From Seison nebaliae (lineage: Eukaryota > Rotifera > Pararotatoria > Seisonacea > Seisonidae), in contig JALJEE010002185.1 in the NCBI GenBank assembly GCA_023231475.1, positions 62,001 through 126,000 of the forward strand: 64,000 nt of DNA, given 5' to 3'. Shown piece by piece: positions 35,275-48,118 of the stretch (position 1 is its first letter; every line of letters begins with the position of its first letter). Below the pieces are notes generated by a model that was not told the DNA's origin, did no database searches, and saw nothing but the letters and a program-made list of their open reading frames with translations. The position numbers and the translations under genes were made by a program.

Positions 35275-37236
35275 TTAAACGGTATCTTCCATCGTTAGAA
35301 TGAGTGGATTGATATATTCGAAACCTTCGAATTCAGAATGATCATTAGCCGAACTATTCATTGCACTGCCTCCATTGATGGATGGTTGTGGTGTAAAACT
35401 GACAGGTTCGTTGGTGAATTGTGGATCAAAATGTTCGAGATCTCTCTCGTTTCTTATCAAAGGTTTATATGGCGGCTGTACCAGTCGTTTCTCCAATAGA
35501 TGCCAATCGATACTTTTGAAAAATCCGTTCATGTTAATATCAAGAAAACCACCTTCATTCCTACAACCTAAACGATCCTTCGGATTCTTATTGAGGAATC
35601 CCATCAATACTTTCCTCGCAGGTACTGATAAATTGCGAGGTATTCGTATCGGTCTCTCCAGAATAATTTGAAAGAGAGCATCTTCTGTATTGAGTTCAGG
35701 ATTGTCGATAGCACCAACAATTTCGAATGGTGAACGACCAGCCATCATCTCAAACATTAAAACTCCAAGTGCCCACCAATCGACCGAAAAACTATATTCT
35801 TCACCTCTCAACATTTCTGGCGCTATATAATTTGGTGTACCACAAAAAGTGGCAGTTCTATCTTCATTACTCAATCCTTCTTTACACATTCCATAATCTG
35901 TCAATTTGATATGACCATCACTATCCAAAAGTACGTTATCTAATTTCAGATCACGATAAATAATACCTTTCGAATGAAGGAAATGAAGAGCGAGTGAAAT
36001 TTCAGCTGAATAGAATCTTGCATGATCTTCAGGTAGACGTCTTTGTCTTTGCATATGATACATTAAGTCTCCACCATTAACAAATTCAATAACGAAAAAT
36101 AATCGAGTATCACTTTGGAAACAAGAATGAAGTCCAACTAAGAATGGATGATTAGTTGCACGTTCAAAAACATGTTTTTCTGTTTGAACCCAATCGATAT
36201 CTTCATCATCATGAACAGTTGATTTTTTTATAACTTTCATCGCATAAATTCTTCCAGTTCTCTTAAATTCTACTTGTAACACTTTCGCATACGATCCACG
36301 TCCAATCACTCGGAGAAGATTGAAATCTTTCAAACCAATTTTCGGTGTTCTCGTTCTCGGCAAATTTTCGGCATCCAATGAATCTTTTGTCGTCGAATCT
36401 TCTTCAGTTTTCGTTTTGGTTCTCTTAGTTCCTGTTGTACGGAAACTTCTCCTCATTCCACACGGCGTTTTCTCATTTCTCACTAATTGTTGTTTGTCAG
36501 TTGTCGTCGTTTCTTTCGTCTCCTGATCTTGAGATGGAACTTGTGATCTTGGCAAAGATTGTGTTCGTTTGATATTCAAATTCTCTTTCTGCGAATTGTA
36601 AAGATTGTGATGGGAGATTGCCAATAATGACGAACTATCACTACAAGCAATAACGACAAATTTATAACATTTTTTATGGACCATTAATTTACAAACGAGA
36701 CAACGAAATCCTTGTCTGCCTAAACCCCAAATCCTTTCAGCACAAACTGTACATCTTGTATTTCGAGAGAAGAGTTTCTGTTGATATTTATGTCCTTGAT
36801 ACAAATATATTTTCTTCCAACGACGTGCTCCCATTCGAGATATTCTCTCTTCATCGGGACATCGTTCTCCTGGAATTGCTCTCGTTTTAAATACATGTAA
36901 TTGTATTTCATTATCATGATTGACGTCATATAATCGATAGACTTCACCCAATTCTATATTACATTGTAAGAGACAAGGATCTCCTTCATCATCCATCCAT
37001 TTAATGGTAATCGGATCAGTTACATCTAAATGACAAATAATTTTTATTTGTTCTTGAAATTTTGAAAATTTGGAAAATTTCTGAAGATATGTCACAATAA
37101 TTTCACTATTATAAAAAATTCTGAATTTGATAGGTTCGTCCAATATCTCCAATTCTCCAATACTCTCATTTAGTCGATCGTAGAATGTCAATTCTTCTTT
37201 GATTCGCAAATTGTTGTTTTGTTCCACTTTCGACAT
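35275..37236 (-). CDS. aPKC: Atypical protein kinase C (iota/zeta class), intronless
   Basis: 653 aa in one exon. A PB1 domain (about 36-116, with the acidic-basic DDEGDPCLLQ and a Par-6-type surface) is followed by the pseudosubstrate SRMGARRWKK (about 133-142, Ala in the phospho-site position). A C1 zinc finger spans about 149-198. The AGC kinase core spans about 303-560: glycine loop GRGSYAKV, lysine in YAMKVIKK, catalytic YRDLKLDN, LTDYGMC and activation loop TATFCGTPNYIAPE. The hydrophobic motif is FEGFEYINP, with the phosphomimetic Glu of atypical PKCs. The protein ends TMEDTV, resembling the PDZ-binding end that binds Par-3/Par-6 partners. Family role: cell polarity at the cortex. All catalytic residues are intact, so it should be active. 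Having no intron is unusual beside neighbours with many. Confidence 0.96.
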   Translation of the reverse strand: MSKVEQNNNLRIKEELTFYDRLNESIGELEILDEPIKFRIFYNSEIIVTYLQKFSKFSKFQEQIKIICHLDVTDPITIKWMDDEGDPCLLQCNIELGEVYRLYDVNHDNEIQLHVFKTRAIPGERCPDEERISRMGARRWKKIYLYQGHKYQQKLFSRNTRCTVCAERIWGLGRQGFRCLVCKLMVHKKCYKFVVIACSDSSSLLAISHHNLYNSQKENLNIKRTQSLPRSQVPSQDQETKETTTTDKQQLVRNEKTPCGMRRSFRTTGTKRTKTKTEEDSTTKDSLDAENLPRTRTPKIGLKDFNLLRVIGRGSYAKVLQVEFKRTGRIYAMKVIKKSTVHDDEDIDWVQTEKHVFERATNHPFLVGLHSCFQSDTRLFFVIEFVNGGDLMYHMQRQRRLPEDHARFYSAEISLALHFLHSKGIIYRDLKLDNVLLDSDGHIKLTDYGMCKEGLSNEDRTATFCGTPNYIAPEMLRGEEYSFSVDWWALGVLMFEMMAGRSPFEIVGAIDNPELNTEDALFQIILERPIRIPRNLSVPARKVLMGFLNKNPKDRLGCRNEGGFLDINMNGFFKSIDWHLLEKRLVQPPYKPLIRNERDLEHFDPQFTNEPVSFTPQPSINGGSAMNSSANDHSEFEGFEYINPLILTMEDTV

Positions 37237-38723
37237 TGTGCAAATTATCGTTGATTAAAATTCCGAAAAACGTTTCGATTGATTTATGACGTACCACTAT
37301 CGTTAACTGGTGGAATTTGTTGTCAAGCTCAAAAGTAAAACAAATTAATCTTTTTAACGAAGCTTCAAATTTAAGAAAACTCCGAATTTCTTATATTCTC
37401 CAAATATTCTATAATCGAAAATTTTAATCATTTCACAATGGCTCACCTCATAAATTGTGTCTTCAAATTATATTTTATTGTTTTTAGTTTACAACATTCA
37501 AGATTAACAGGATTACCAGTTGATGGTAGAAGAATGAATGATTAATAAAAAATTGTACTTATATCTATAACAAAACTGACAATGATAAGGAGAATTGAAG
37601 AACCGTTCCAGATTCAAAGAGAAACATTGAAGTAAGTTCAATTTTTGAGAAATGGCAGTGTAATGTGACCATTAAACTTAAATAAATCATTAAATATCTT
37701 TGTGTACAATTCTTTTCCGTTTCCGAATGATAATTATTCGAGTTCTCTCTAAATGTCATATTTCTCCGATTGTTATGTAGTGGAAATGTTGAAGTTGGTG
37801 AGACGAGCACAGTTTTTGTTAAACATTAATTTAAGCTTTATCGCTTCATAGTGAATGCAGTCATATCAACATTACCCACAAAATGTTTATTATAAATAAA
37901 AATGATTATATATCTTCACATAAAAACCTTTTAAAACTCATTGACAGTCTATTGTGATAAATGTTGAGAATGTGAGTTGTTCTTTTATAATTGTGTTGAT
38001 GGGAAAATTAATTTGTTTCCAGTCATTAAGCTCAATAGACTTCCAATCAACAGAAAACAAATAAGTTATATGTACTAAAAACTACTATCTAAATCTCACT
38101 ACAATAGAAAAATGTATATACTACTGCCATTGAAGTTCAAGTAAATACAATATAAAATGCTGTTTTCTACATCTAATTTTGGAGAATGAAAGAATTTATA
38201 GAATATTCTCTACTTTACATGAATGTTATGATATTTGTTAATAACAATGTTTATCTATTCGTTCCGCATTTATTCGATTAGTGTATTGACCGACATAATT
38301 CCGTCGACTTCCTAACTTACAGTTATTAGATGCATTGGAAAGATTGAGGTGAAAGATGTTTTATTTCGGATCTTATTTCTAATATAATATCGAGTGGAAC
38401 TGTTGTAATTTCGATTCTAATGGAATATGAGACTAATTAAGATATTGGTGATAGGAAAGATATTTAGATATATATATTTATGTATAGTTATACCTATTAT
38501 ATAGTATATGTCTCTAACCAAACAACTGACTGTGAGTCGAATTATATTGAATGATAATAATGAAATATAATAATATGTAACTTATCGGTATGAATTGAAT
38601 AATAATTGTTTATCTACCGACAGCATTTGCAATAGAGTTGCTTTGAACAGAAATAAATTTCCTCTATGAAATTTTCTTTAAAAAACAACTTAATTTTTAT
38701 CCTTTTTCTTCCTTTTCTTCATC

Positions 38724-38840
38724 TTACTTTCCCAATATTTGTTTTTCAGAATTAATAGGTCCAAAATCGAAAGCAAAAGCATTTCCTAATTCGTCCATCA
38801 TTATTATTGGACATTTATCGGCAAATATTGAGAATAACAT
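38724..38840 (-). CDS. Possible exon, 38 codons
   Basis: A frame of MLFSIFADKCPIIMMDELGN followed by AFAFDFGPINSEKQILGK. An acceptor-like AATTTAG precedes it and GTAAGA, a good donor, sits at its end. Composition is protein-like and unlike the flanks. No partner exon was established and no family recognised. Confidence 0.2.
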   Translation of the reverse strand: MLFSIFADKCPIIMMDELGNAFAFDFGPINSEKQILGK

Positions 38841-39892
38841 TTCTAACTAAATTAAATTTATGAAAATAAAATCTATCTGATGGAATGGAACTCCTTCTAA
38901 CTGGAGATAAAAATTGTAAGTTCAATAATTTCCAGGATTTTATGCGTTCATTTAGTAAGTCGCTGTTAAATAGGGAAACGGAAAAAAATTTAGCAGAATT
39001 TCCCAAATGCCAACTACTGTTAATTTGATAAAGAATTAAATATCAGGTTTCCAATCTCTCTAACTTATTATGTTTCATAAAGAAACATTATGTGAGACGA
39101 TGTAATCATAGAAATCATAATTATCAAAATCATAATCAAAACTGAAGAACTCTATAGTTTTTTTGGGGGGCATCCATAGTTGGAAATTATTCATAATTTT
39201 GCGTCATCCTAGATTTTTCAGTTTTTCTTATTCGTGTAAATATTCTCGATTAATTGTGTAGGTTTGTAATTATATAAATATTTGATATTTCCTATGGAAA
39301 TCTTTTACCTCCTAAAGTCGTTTTGGGACGAAATATTGGAAAGAAAACTTTTCTGAAAACTTCTTTTTAGAGATCTTCACTTTCTTCACATAATCTCGTT
39401 AGTGCACAGAAGAGTATGTGTTATTATGAGTGAGATGTGTCTCATTTAAGAGATAAAAGAATGAAAATTTTCATTTTTAATTTATTTGTTCTAGTGCTGT
39501 TACATAATTGCGTTGAAGACACATATCGATTATATCCATATGTATAATATTAGGGTATTATGATATCGATGATACTCATGGTAATTACACGAATAAGAGC
39601 AATGATAATAATCATCTTATTAAACACATCGACATATACATATCAATCACTTCAACAAGCATAATATTAACAAGTGAAATATTCAAAAAGAAAAAAATTA
39701 TTCATAAATTCCTTATACCAAATAAATACAAGTAATTGAGTACAATCTATAATAGAGATTCTATATCATCATCGAGTACTACGTGTATATATAAATATTT
39801 GCATGGACATATGTATTCTAATATCAAATTAATTATTTTGGTAATTTTCCATTTTTTCACATACACATTTTGTCCGATCAATGTTTCGATAA

Positions 39893-40099
39893 GGCACTAA
39901 TAGAAACTTCTCATTTAAGCAACCTCTACATTTAGTGAAGGTTGATATCCCGGAAGAACGTGCAATGGTTCTTCTAAGAACTTACAATTTTCTTTCAAAA
40001 CAGTTTGGTAAAGAATTACTAATTCAAAATCATTGTTTCAGAAGAATGCCTCTTCCCCGGTTCCAAAGATCACTTAAAGAAATGATGATATTGAATTGA
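39893..40099 (+). CDS. Possible exon, up to 68 codons
   Basis: An open frame reads KVDIPEERAMVLLRTYNFLS then KQFGKELLIQ and RRMPLPRFQRSLKEMM. ACATTTAG at 39927-39934 could be the acceptor. Amino-acid composition is balanced, with Arg, Pro, Leu and Glu, unlike the AT-driven frames around. Family unknown. Confidence 0.22.
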   Translation, partial: GTNRNFSFKQPLHLVKVDIPEERAMVLLRTYNFLSKQFGKELLIQNHCFRRMPLPRFQRSLKEMMILN

Positions 40100-43000
40100 T
40101 AATTCTCAATCATAAAAGTTCTTTATATCTGTCTCAATTTTAATAATTTCAGTCCTATGATAATTAAAACATAATACTTACAGCTCAATTATATTAATCA
40201 AATGTATACAACGAAAATAGTTAAAATAATGGTTAAGTAGATTTCATATTTACGTATCACCGAGAAGTAATGTTGCCTATTTAGAGATTTATTCACTTTT
40301 CATGTACTACAATCGAGTATCTAGCGTATAAGTTAATAATATACCTTATCTTCAACCCTTTAAAACACTGAACATCACATATTCATCTTTTCTGAATTTG
40401 ATATACACAACAATAACAATAACAAGACGAACAACAACAACAACACCATTATCATCATCAATTGGAGTTAGTTTTTTCTACGTATGTGCAAAAGCTGAGA
40501 ATTACCTCTTTTCAGATATTTATTCAAAAAAAGAAATTCATTCTTTATCAATGACAGATAGGGATGAATAATAATTTGAGACTTTCGAGTCCTCTGAAAA
40601 TCGAGATAACCGTATAAATATGTATAATTACGATCGTGAGAGTTAGGTTATTGGAAGTTGTGGAAAATGTCGAATTGATAAAAACGGAATTATCGACCTT
40701 ATTCAATTAAACGTTTTCCTTCTATTTTCCTCCATGTCTGTTCTCCAAAACGATTTTAGGAAATATTTGTTATCAATCTCCTATTTACTGTATATGGCTC
40801 ATATTTAGTATGTAAAATTATATAATTATGTACATAATATTCGTTACAGTTTTCATGTGGGATGTAAGGCAGCAATATATGTACATAGATGATGTATCAT
40901 ATACTCTTTACAATTGTATATACATTACATTGTTTGGTTAAATGTCTTCTACGTCGGAACATTGTTCATATAAACTTATTTTGTGACGGTCCAAACACCA
41001 AATACATACCATATTCTCCCTAAAATTCTACATTGACTTTCATACACGACTCCGTATTTGTTCGAATTGATAAGGGTATTAAATATTTATCTTCATATGT
41101 CCATCCATCACGTTCACTATCATCTCAATGTTTAATGTGTACTAGATTGAAAATAGTTGTGCCTTACTAACCATATTCTGGCACAGAACATACAATTTAT
41201 GACTGTTTTATAATAAATAACTTCAGTTCATAAATAAATGGAACATAATTCTATCATAGAACTTCTATGTCATGAAAGTACACCAATTATAATAGTTTCA
41301 TATGTTTCTGATAAGTTCCTAAAAAACAAATTGTAGAACTTCGTTAATTGTATCATATTCTAACATTGGTTTACTCTTCAATTTCAGATCTCCATTCTTT
41401 TCGTTCGATTTCTTTTCCGAACAATTGACAAAAGTTAGACTTCCTATTTTGCCATATAAATTTGGAACGTTATATGTTAGTTAGAAGTTTTTCCGATTTA
41501 ATGTTTGTTGAAAAGAAAAAATGAAAAGAAATTAATCATAATTTTTACTACCTATAATGTTACGTTCATTCTTATGATTTCAGTTAAAACAAATTTCTAT
41601 ATCGTATATCAAGATAAAATTTAGTAAACATCACTCCTTTTATGCCAAGTCAATTAGTCACCAATGTTTAACAAATTTCAGAAATTTTCGTTAGAGTTCA
41701 GTAGATTAAGTTTTAACTAAACTTTTTCTTTGTCATAAAAAATTATTATTATTTCGATTATGAGTTGCTCAATCAAAGATAATTTACCAACTTTTACGAA
41801 TAGAAAATAATAACACTATTTTAAATATATTAACTACAATTCTCTTCCGTCATTTTATGATTTGTTGTCATACATTTGGTATGCATGTAGTTAGAAAATG
41901 TAGTAGTACAACATATCTCATTCGATATCATTTTGGCTTATATTATGTACATTTAATTCGGATCGTATATATATGTGTACGTTTATTTATAGGTATATCA
42001 ATAGGATGTTTAAAGAAAGTAGAAAAACAAATATTATTTCATGTGGAATATGAACTATATGAGAAATTCGTATAATTCATATACTTTTTCATGTTCTCCC
42101 AACTAAGATTATTATGATGTTACTTACGATTTTTTGAGTACTTAAGGCATTAGAGGACGGTTTCGTACTATTTAAATTTTCTTATTTGCTTGCTTCCCTT
42201 TGATAAAGTTTCTGTCGAATCATACATTTATTCTTTCTACTCAATATTCCGAAAGTATCTATCTAATTTCACTGTTTTGCAGCAATAAACCGACTCCTAC
42301 AACTCCTTACAGTAGCAAGATTTATTAGTTATCATGTCTATTATTATTTTTATCTATCCTATATGTAAACAATTTTCAAAGTTTTTACGCGTTCAAAGAA
42401 ATTTATAATGTTACAATTAACGAAACTCGACCGTCATGTTCGATACACGCGAAATTTCCATAATTTTCCACTACAAATATTTTCTTTATGTAGATTAGTT
42501 TTTTGGATACTCTAATTTCTTATAATAATACTTTTCATATTGGTTTTTGTCACTGTTTCTATAGTTTTTTTTCGATAACACAATATTTTGATGAAAGAAG
42601 TAGGAATAAGTTTAATCTCAAATCCTTATCTACTATACACTAAATATATCCATGTATTTTTTAATTTTTCGTTTACATATATCTTCGAATTGGTTCATCT
42701 TATATCGACAATTCTCAAGGAAACTTTCAATTGCACTTAAATTTTTCATTTCAAAATTTATAGTAATTCTCATATATTTCCCTATGAGGTTTTCATTATA
42801 TTACATTTCATGTCATTTTCCCCTTATATTAATATTAACACATAATACGTAACATAATAGAATCTATATTTTAGATCATCTCATTCGTATATCACAACAT
42901 TAGTAAGCATTCACGGATGTTGTTCGTAATTGCAATTTATTTTATTTACTGCCTAACACTTTATGTCATGCTTAAAACTATATATATAGAACCCAAAATA

Positions 43001-44414
43001 CCAATACAAAGAGACCCAAATTGGTAGTTATCTCCTTTTTTCAGCTGTTCTATAATAATGGTGTGAACAATTCGAAACCAACAATTTTTGTAATTGTTAG
43101 ACTAACATATAATATATTTGATACACATAGGAATTGGGAAATACATTTCTTATAAAATTAATAAATTATAAGATATGACATGTATTCCTAAATCGACTGT
43201 ACTTATACAAATTGATTATTTATTTTTAAGAATTTTATCAATATGAAAATAATTAGAAGGTAATAAAATATATATAGTTATAATATAAATTTAACTAACT
43301 ATTATGCGACGTAAGTTAATGTTTGTGACGGTCAAATTATAATGAATATAAATGACGTTTTATAATAATATCGTAAACAAAGTAAGAAGTTTATCATCAA
43401 CATAACACGTTTCATGTTTAGGTAGTATACAACGACATCAATCTTATAATAAAACTAATACTGTAATACTTAATTTCAATAAACGTGTTTAAGCCCGGAA
43501 AGGTAAACATTATTCCATTATTATAGAACAAAATAGAATTATTTCCATAATCTTCTACCATCGTTCAATTTGGCATATGTAATATAAAGTGAGTTCCTGC
43601 ATCAATTAGCTACAACTTTGTAGTATGATGTATAAAGAAAATTTTTTTAATGTGGTTAATCTTCTACTTTTACTTTACAATTTATTTTACAATTTACCGT
43701 TTTATAGTTTTTAGCGAAAAATAATTTGGTAATATTTCAATTTATCACTATGATACTTACGAAGTGAATGGGAATCCTAACACAAATTTAAAACAAAGCT
43801 TATGTATTACGAAATCATTTTAGCCATGATTTATACACTTTATACTTTTCAAATTAAGTTTTGTATTAATTATTAATACGGAATAATAAATTAAATACAA
43901 TGATGTTTTCTTAATTGACCAAATTCGTCAACGAATTTAAACTTCCCATTTAAATGATAAAGTACTTCGACAGTTTGGTAGAATAGAATGTGTTAATAAT
44001 AAATAAATAAGTTGTCATACATTAGGTAAACCAAGATGATCCTTCTTAAATATTGAAATAAATTTTAATTGAAATGACACTAAATAGAAAGATTATAAGG
44101 GAAAATAATGGATAAATTATAAAAAAATATTATTCTTAATATTTACTTTACCAAACTGATATTATGTATATAAATATGTGCAATGAATAAAAATATTTCG
44201 CCATCAGTTAAGATTTCATCAGGTGGTTTCTGACCTGCATGCATAGATATATTTATGTTGGCTACGTGTTCATTACTCGATTAATGCAGTAAGGCATTAA
44301 ATCAACAGTAATGATTGATAATGCACATGGTGGTATGTTAGAAAATTCTGTTAGAAAAATTAGAAAATTATCATAATATGGAACATATTTTATAGTAATT
44401 CATTTTCGAAATAG

Positions 44415-45162
44415 AATTAATTGTCTCATCTCAATTTGTACATTTGGAAAAGAAATTTGCAAATTACATTCATTTCAGTGATGAACTATTTTATAATCAT
44501 CCGAACTTTGATGCAGTGTAAAACAAATTGTTCATTTTATCGTGAGCGAAAGTGCATATCGCGAGATCCAGAAATATTAGTAGTTGAAGATAAAATATTC
44601 TTGAGAAGAATTGATGAAGTTGATATCACGATGTGAAATAATTTAGAGCTTATTAATTGTTTTAATCAATGAATGAAATATATGTTCCAATGCTCTCTTA
44701 ACTGCTAAATTTATCAGAGTATGTTTTTATTCCAGATCAGCAACATTATTCGCACTACCCCCAAAAGAAAGATGTAAACGTTTAGTTAGATGGGTAATAA
44801 AGATAATAAACTAAAAATAATACTAATAGTATTATTGAAATCATAAAAAGAAAAATCTTGAAAAATAATTGTTTTTTAGAGAGAAAAATTGAAAAATAAG
44901 AAGTTTTCCAAATTTTTCTCTTTTCTTGATTAAAATCGAGGTTCAATAACGTTCTTATCATATAGTACTGAACTTCTTCCCATATATACGTATACTGCGT
45001 TCAGAAATTTTAAAAACTATCATAATACATGGTAAACCTGGCAAGCCTAATAATTTCTTCATAAATTTGAAAATCAACATAAATTAATTTATTTTTTATG
45101 AATGTAACAATTTCCTTTATAGGCTAAAACATATGTCATTCGATTAGGAAAAGAAAGAATCA
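44415..45162 (+). CDS. Possible multi-exon gene fragment
   Basis: Three islands: 44415-44515 (VSSQFVHLEKKFANYIHFSD, ELFYNHPNFDA), 44736-44793 after TTTTTATTCCAG (SATLFALPPKERCKRLVRW, ending in a TGG|GTAATA donor), and 45123-45162 after CTTTATAG (AKTYVIRLGKERI, ending before GTTTTT). The last two join in phase; the first needs a further exon. Not recognised. Real exons of a short gene or remnants of one. Confidence 0.3.
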
Positions 45163-48118
45163 GTTTTTGAATTAATTCTTTCGGTCTTGGAGTCTTGAAC
45201 AGTCGATGTTTTCTCCGTAAACCTGGCGACTCAACCAACCCTAGATCTCTTCTATGATTGTACATTTGCCCATCTCATAATCTTAATGCTCCTCACAAAT
45301 ATGCAAACTAATTATCGCTATTAGATTCTTTATTACTAAAAATTTTCTTCTGAGGAGTTAATGTTTGGTAAAAAAATCGTTCAATTCTCAATTTTTTGCA
45401 ACCATCAAAGAAGGATCAATCTTATTATGAAGTTAAAAAAGTTAGGAGTGCTTTAAGCTCGAACTTGCTTCGAATGGTTCATATTAGCTTCAAAATACAG
45501 AAAAATAAAAATATCTTTTTTCCGAAAGACTGTTAATAAGTAAATTTTTCTCCGAACTAAATTTGATTTATCATAGATTTTAATTGTTATCGAATAGAAA
45601 AAGATATGTATATATATCATGATTTCTTGTCCGGGATTAACTATGCCTTTTCCTTACAGGAAAATATATTAAGTTTGTGCATGAATTAAATGTAATTTCT
45701 GTTAATCTATGTAATTTTTAACTTTGTTATAAAGAATTTTAGCGAAAGTAATCAAATCGCTGACTTCTCATCCCCTGTAAAAAAAGTAGTGAAATGTTGA
45801 TTTCTTTAGCGCTCTAAATGCTCATTTCCGCTCCAACTTTTTGCACTATGGAAACTTCCTAACTCTGATTCGATATTTTTTCCATCCACTGAATTTACTG
45901 TAATACAACTAATTTTAAATGGGTGACGAATTTAGCAATTGGCCAAAAATATCTTAAAATTTACTTTCAAATTTGTTTCCGAATAACGAAGTCACCGAAA
46001 CATTCTAAAACCGATGACTTAATAACCATTTTATGGCTGACGTAAACACCAATGTTTACTTGAGAAATATTGGATTACTAAATTACCGGGTACGGAAAAT
46101 TCTATATAGGTTGATATACTTGAAAAAAGAAATAGCAACCAAATAATCTGATTCCGAAAACAGGATGAATGATAACAGTAGAGTAATAAAGTGAACCATG
46201 CCAAATAATTTGAGCAAGAAATTACAATATTTTGTTGACGACGAATGCTTTATTTTATATCTTACATATATGTCTAGATTTTCCATCCAGTAAACTCTCA
46301 AAAGTTTCAATACAAAATAATTTAACGAGATTGAAGAATAAGAGAAAAAATGCGAAATGGATTAACTAGAAACTTTAGTATTACTATTCTATCAACAAGT
46401 TTTATGGGTCGTTAACGTTCCCCATATTTTACATACGTAATCAGATAAAAAATAATTGTTAATATACTAATCGGGTTTTTATTTTCTTATATCTAGTCAC
46501 AATACATATACTGACAATTGAACGACGTATTGAATCGTTTTATAAGGAGAATTGTTTATAAGAAAGTAGGACGAATAAAATGTTAGATTTTAACATGTAC
46601 AAGGAATATTATTCGTTTGAAAACGAAATTAATGAATGTGAGATGTATTAATAATAGTAATAAGACGTATAATTAACCATATATCTACACATATCGTTAT
46701 TTACCAGTTGATATTTAGGATCTTCTATCTCCAGATAATCATGTACACGTTTTATATTCGACGTTAAATTCTATAGATAATATCATCTACATTTTATTTC
46801 TTTTTCAAACATCGACACATAGTATACGTACACATATTCTTATTCGAATTCGAAATAGTAGATTGAAGAGGATACAATTAAAATGGCAAAGAAATCTTTT
46901 ACAGTTATTTGCTTTAGTCACAGATGTTGAAATGTATAAAATTGGCTTCGAATGTATTAACAAATATCGAATAAGTAGTTGTATGTTTAGGATATACATT
47001 TTCATTTCGAAACATCAACATACAAATTTAATACATAGACGTCTGCACATACACATCTTTCAATTGATTCAGTTGATTGTTCACACTAATTTTCTAGAAA
47101 CTATTTATCTTCACTACCAATATCAAACTGCGTGTATAGTGCGTGTGTGCATATATTGATTGAAATGTTCAATAATATTTTATATAAATAATAATCAAAA
47201 AAAACCTCTTCCAATTTTATGTTATTATGCGTTTATGTTACACTAATACATACCTGACCAACAATAATTACAATACATCTACTTTTTCATGATATTTTAT
47301 TTATAGATTCTTTTTTTCATTCAACTGCTCACCTTTTTGTTGATTGCTTCTCATTCTTCATCATCAATACTATAACATCAAATTGAGAAACCTTTCCCAA
47401 AAATGATCATAATGCTTCGAAGCATTATCTTTTTATCCATCTACCTCAGTTAAATGGTGAATGACTTTTACGACTCTTACGATCTGTGAGAACTTTTCTT
47501 TCGTATATTATAATTGTAACATTTCCTGAAGTAACTTAGACTCTCAGACATTCAGTTGTAAGTTTATGGGAAGAAATTTTAAAGAAAAAAAAACAGTTAA
47601 ATATATCTATTTACATATAACAATAAATACATGGAAATATGCTAAATTGCTTTTTATTAGATTCTTTATGTCTTGATTAAATTTTCTTAGACAGTATAAA
47701 TTTCCTCCATTTTTTTTGTCGTTTCTCATCGAACTATTTATGTATGAGTATAAAAAACTATTCATCTATTTTTACCATCTTTAATTTATTTACAGCTTCG
47801 TACATGTACAGCTCTACATGATGAGGGAGTTCTCGATCAAATAATAAATGTGCACATACATTAAACTTTACTAAATATTTCCAAGTCTCTTTTATATTTG
47901 AAGAAAACAAACTTTGTTTTTTGTATATTGATCTCTTGAAATGGGGAATTTTGTTATGAATACTTATGTATCACCAAATTATGGGTCTGATTTATATCAA
48001 AATGAAAAAAAATTTTAATTTTTTTAAAATCCATTTTTATGATTAAATGTTACGTATAATTAATATTTGACGATTCGTTTTTTTCATAGATTTATTCTAC
48101 ATATTATCCTCTTTTAGG

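Larger units (their letters stand above)
37237..48118. other. Gene-poor 10.9-kb stretch with scattered protein-like islands
   Basis: This is the longest stretch without a confident gene. It is very AT-rich, with few frames above 60 codons, and those have AT-driven composition. Three short islands (38724-38840 minus, 39893-40099 plus, 44415-45162 plus) read like conserved protein and are listed separately. A CAA-rich run with ACAACAACAACAACA lies at about 40406-40446. The rest may be long introns, distant regulatory sequence or decayed DNA. Confidence 0.4.

Noticed and set aside
44516-44636. CKTNCSFYRERKCISRDPE as a nuclear-receptor zinc finger
   Set aside because: Cysteine spacing does not match the receptor consensus and no second finger or ligand domain follows.
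46863-47159. 98-codon + strand frame
   Set aside because: It has no ATG at its start, is rich in His/Ile/Tyr driven by composition, and is overlapped by a similar frame on the other strand.
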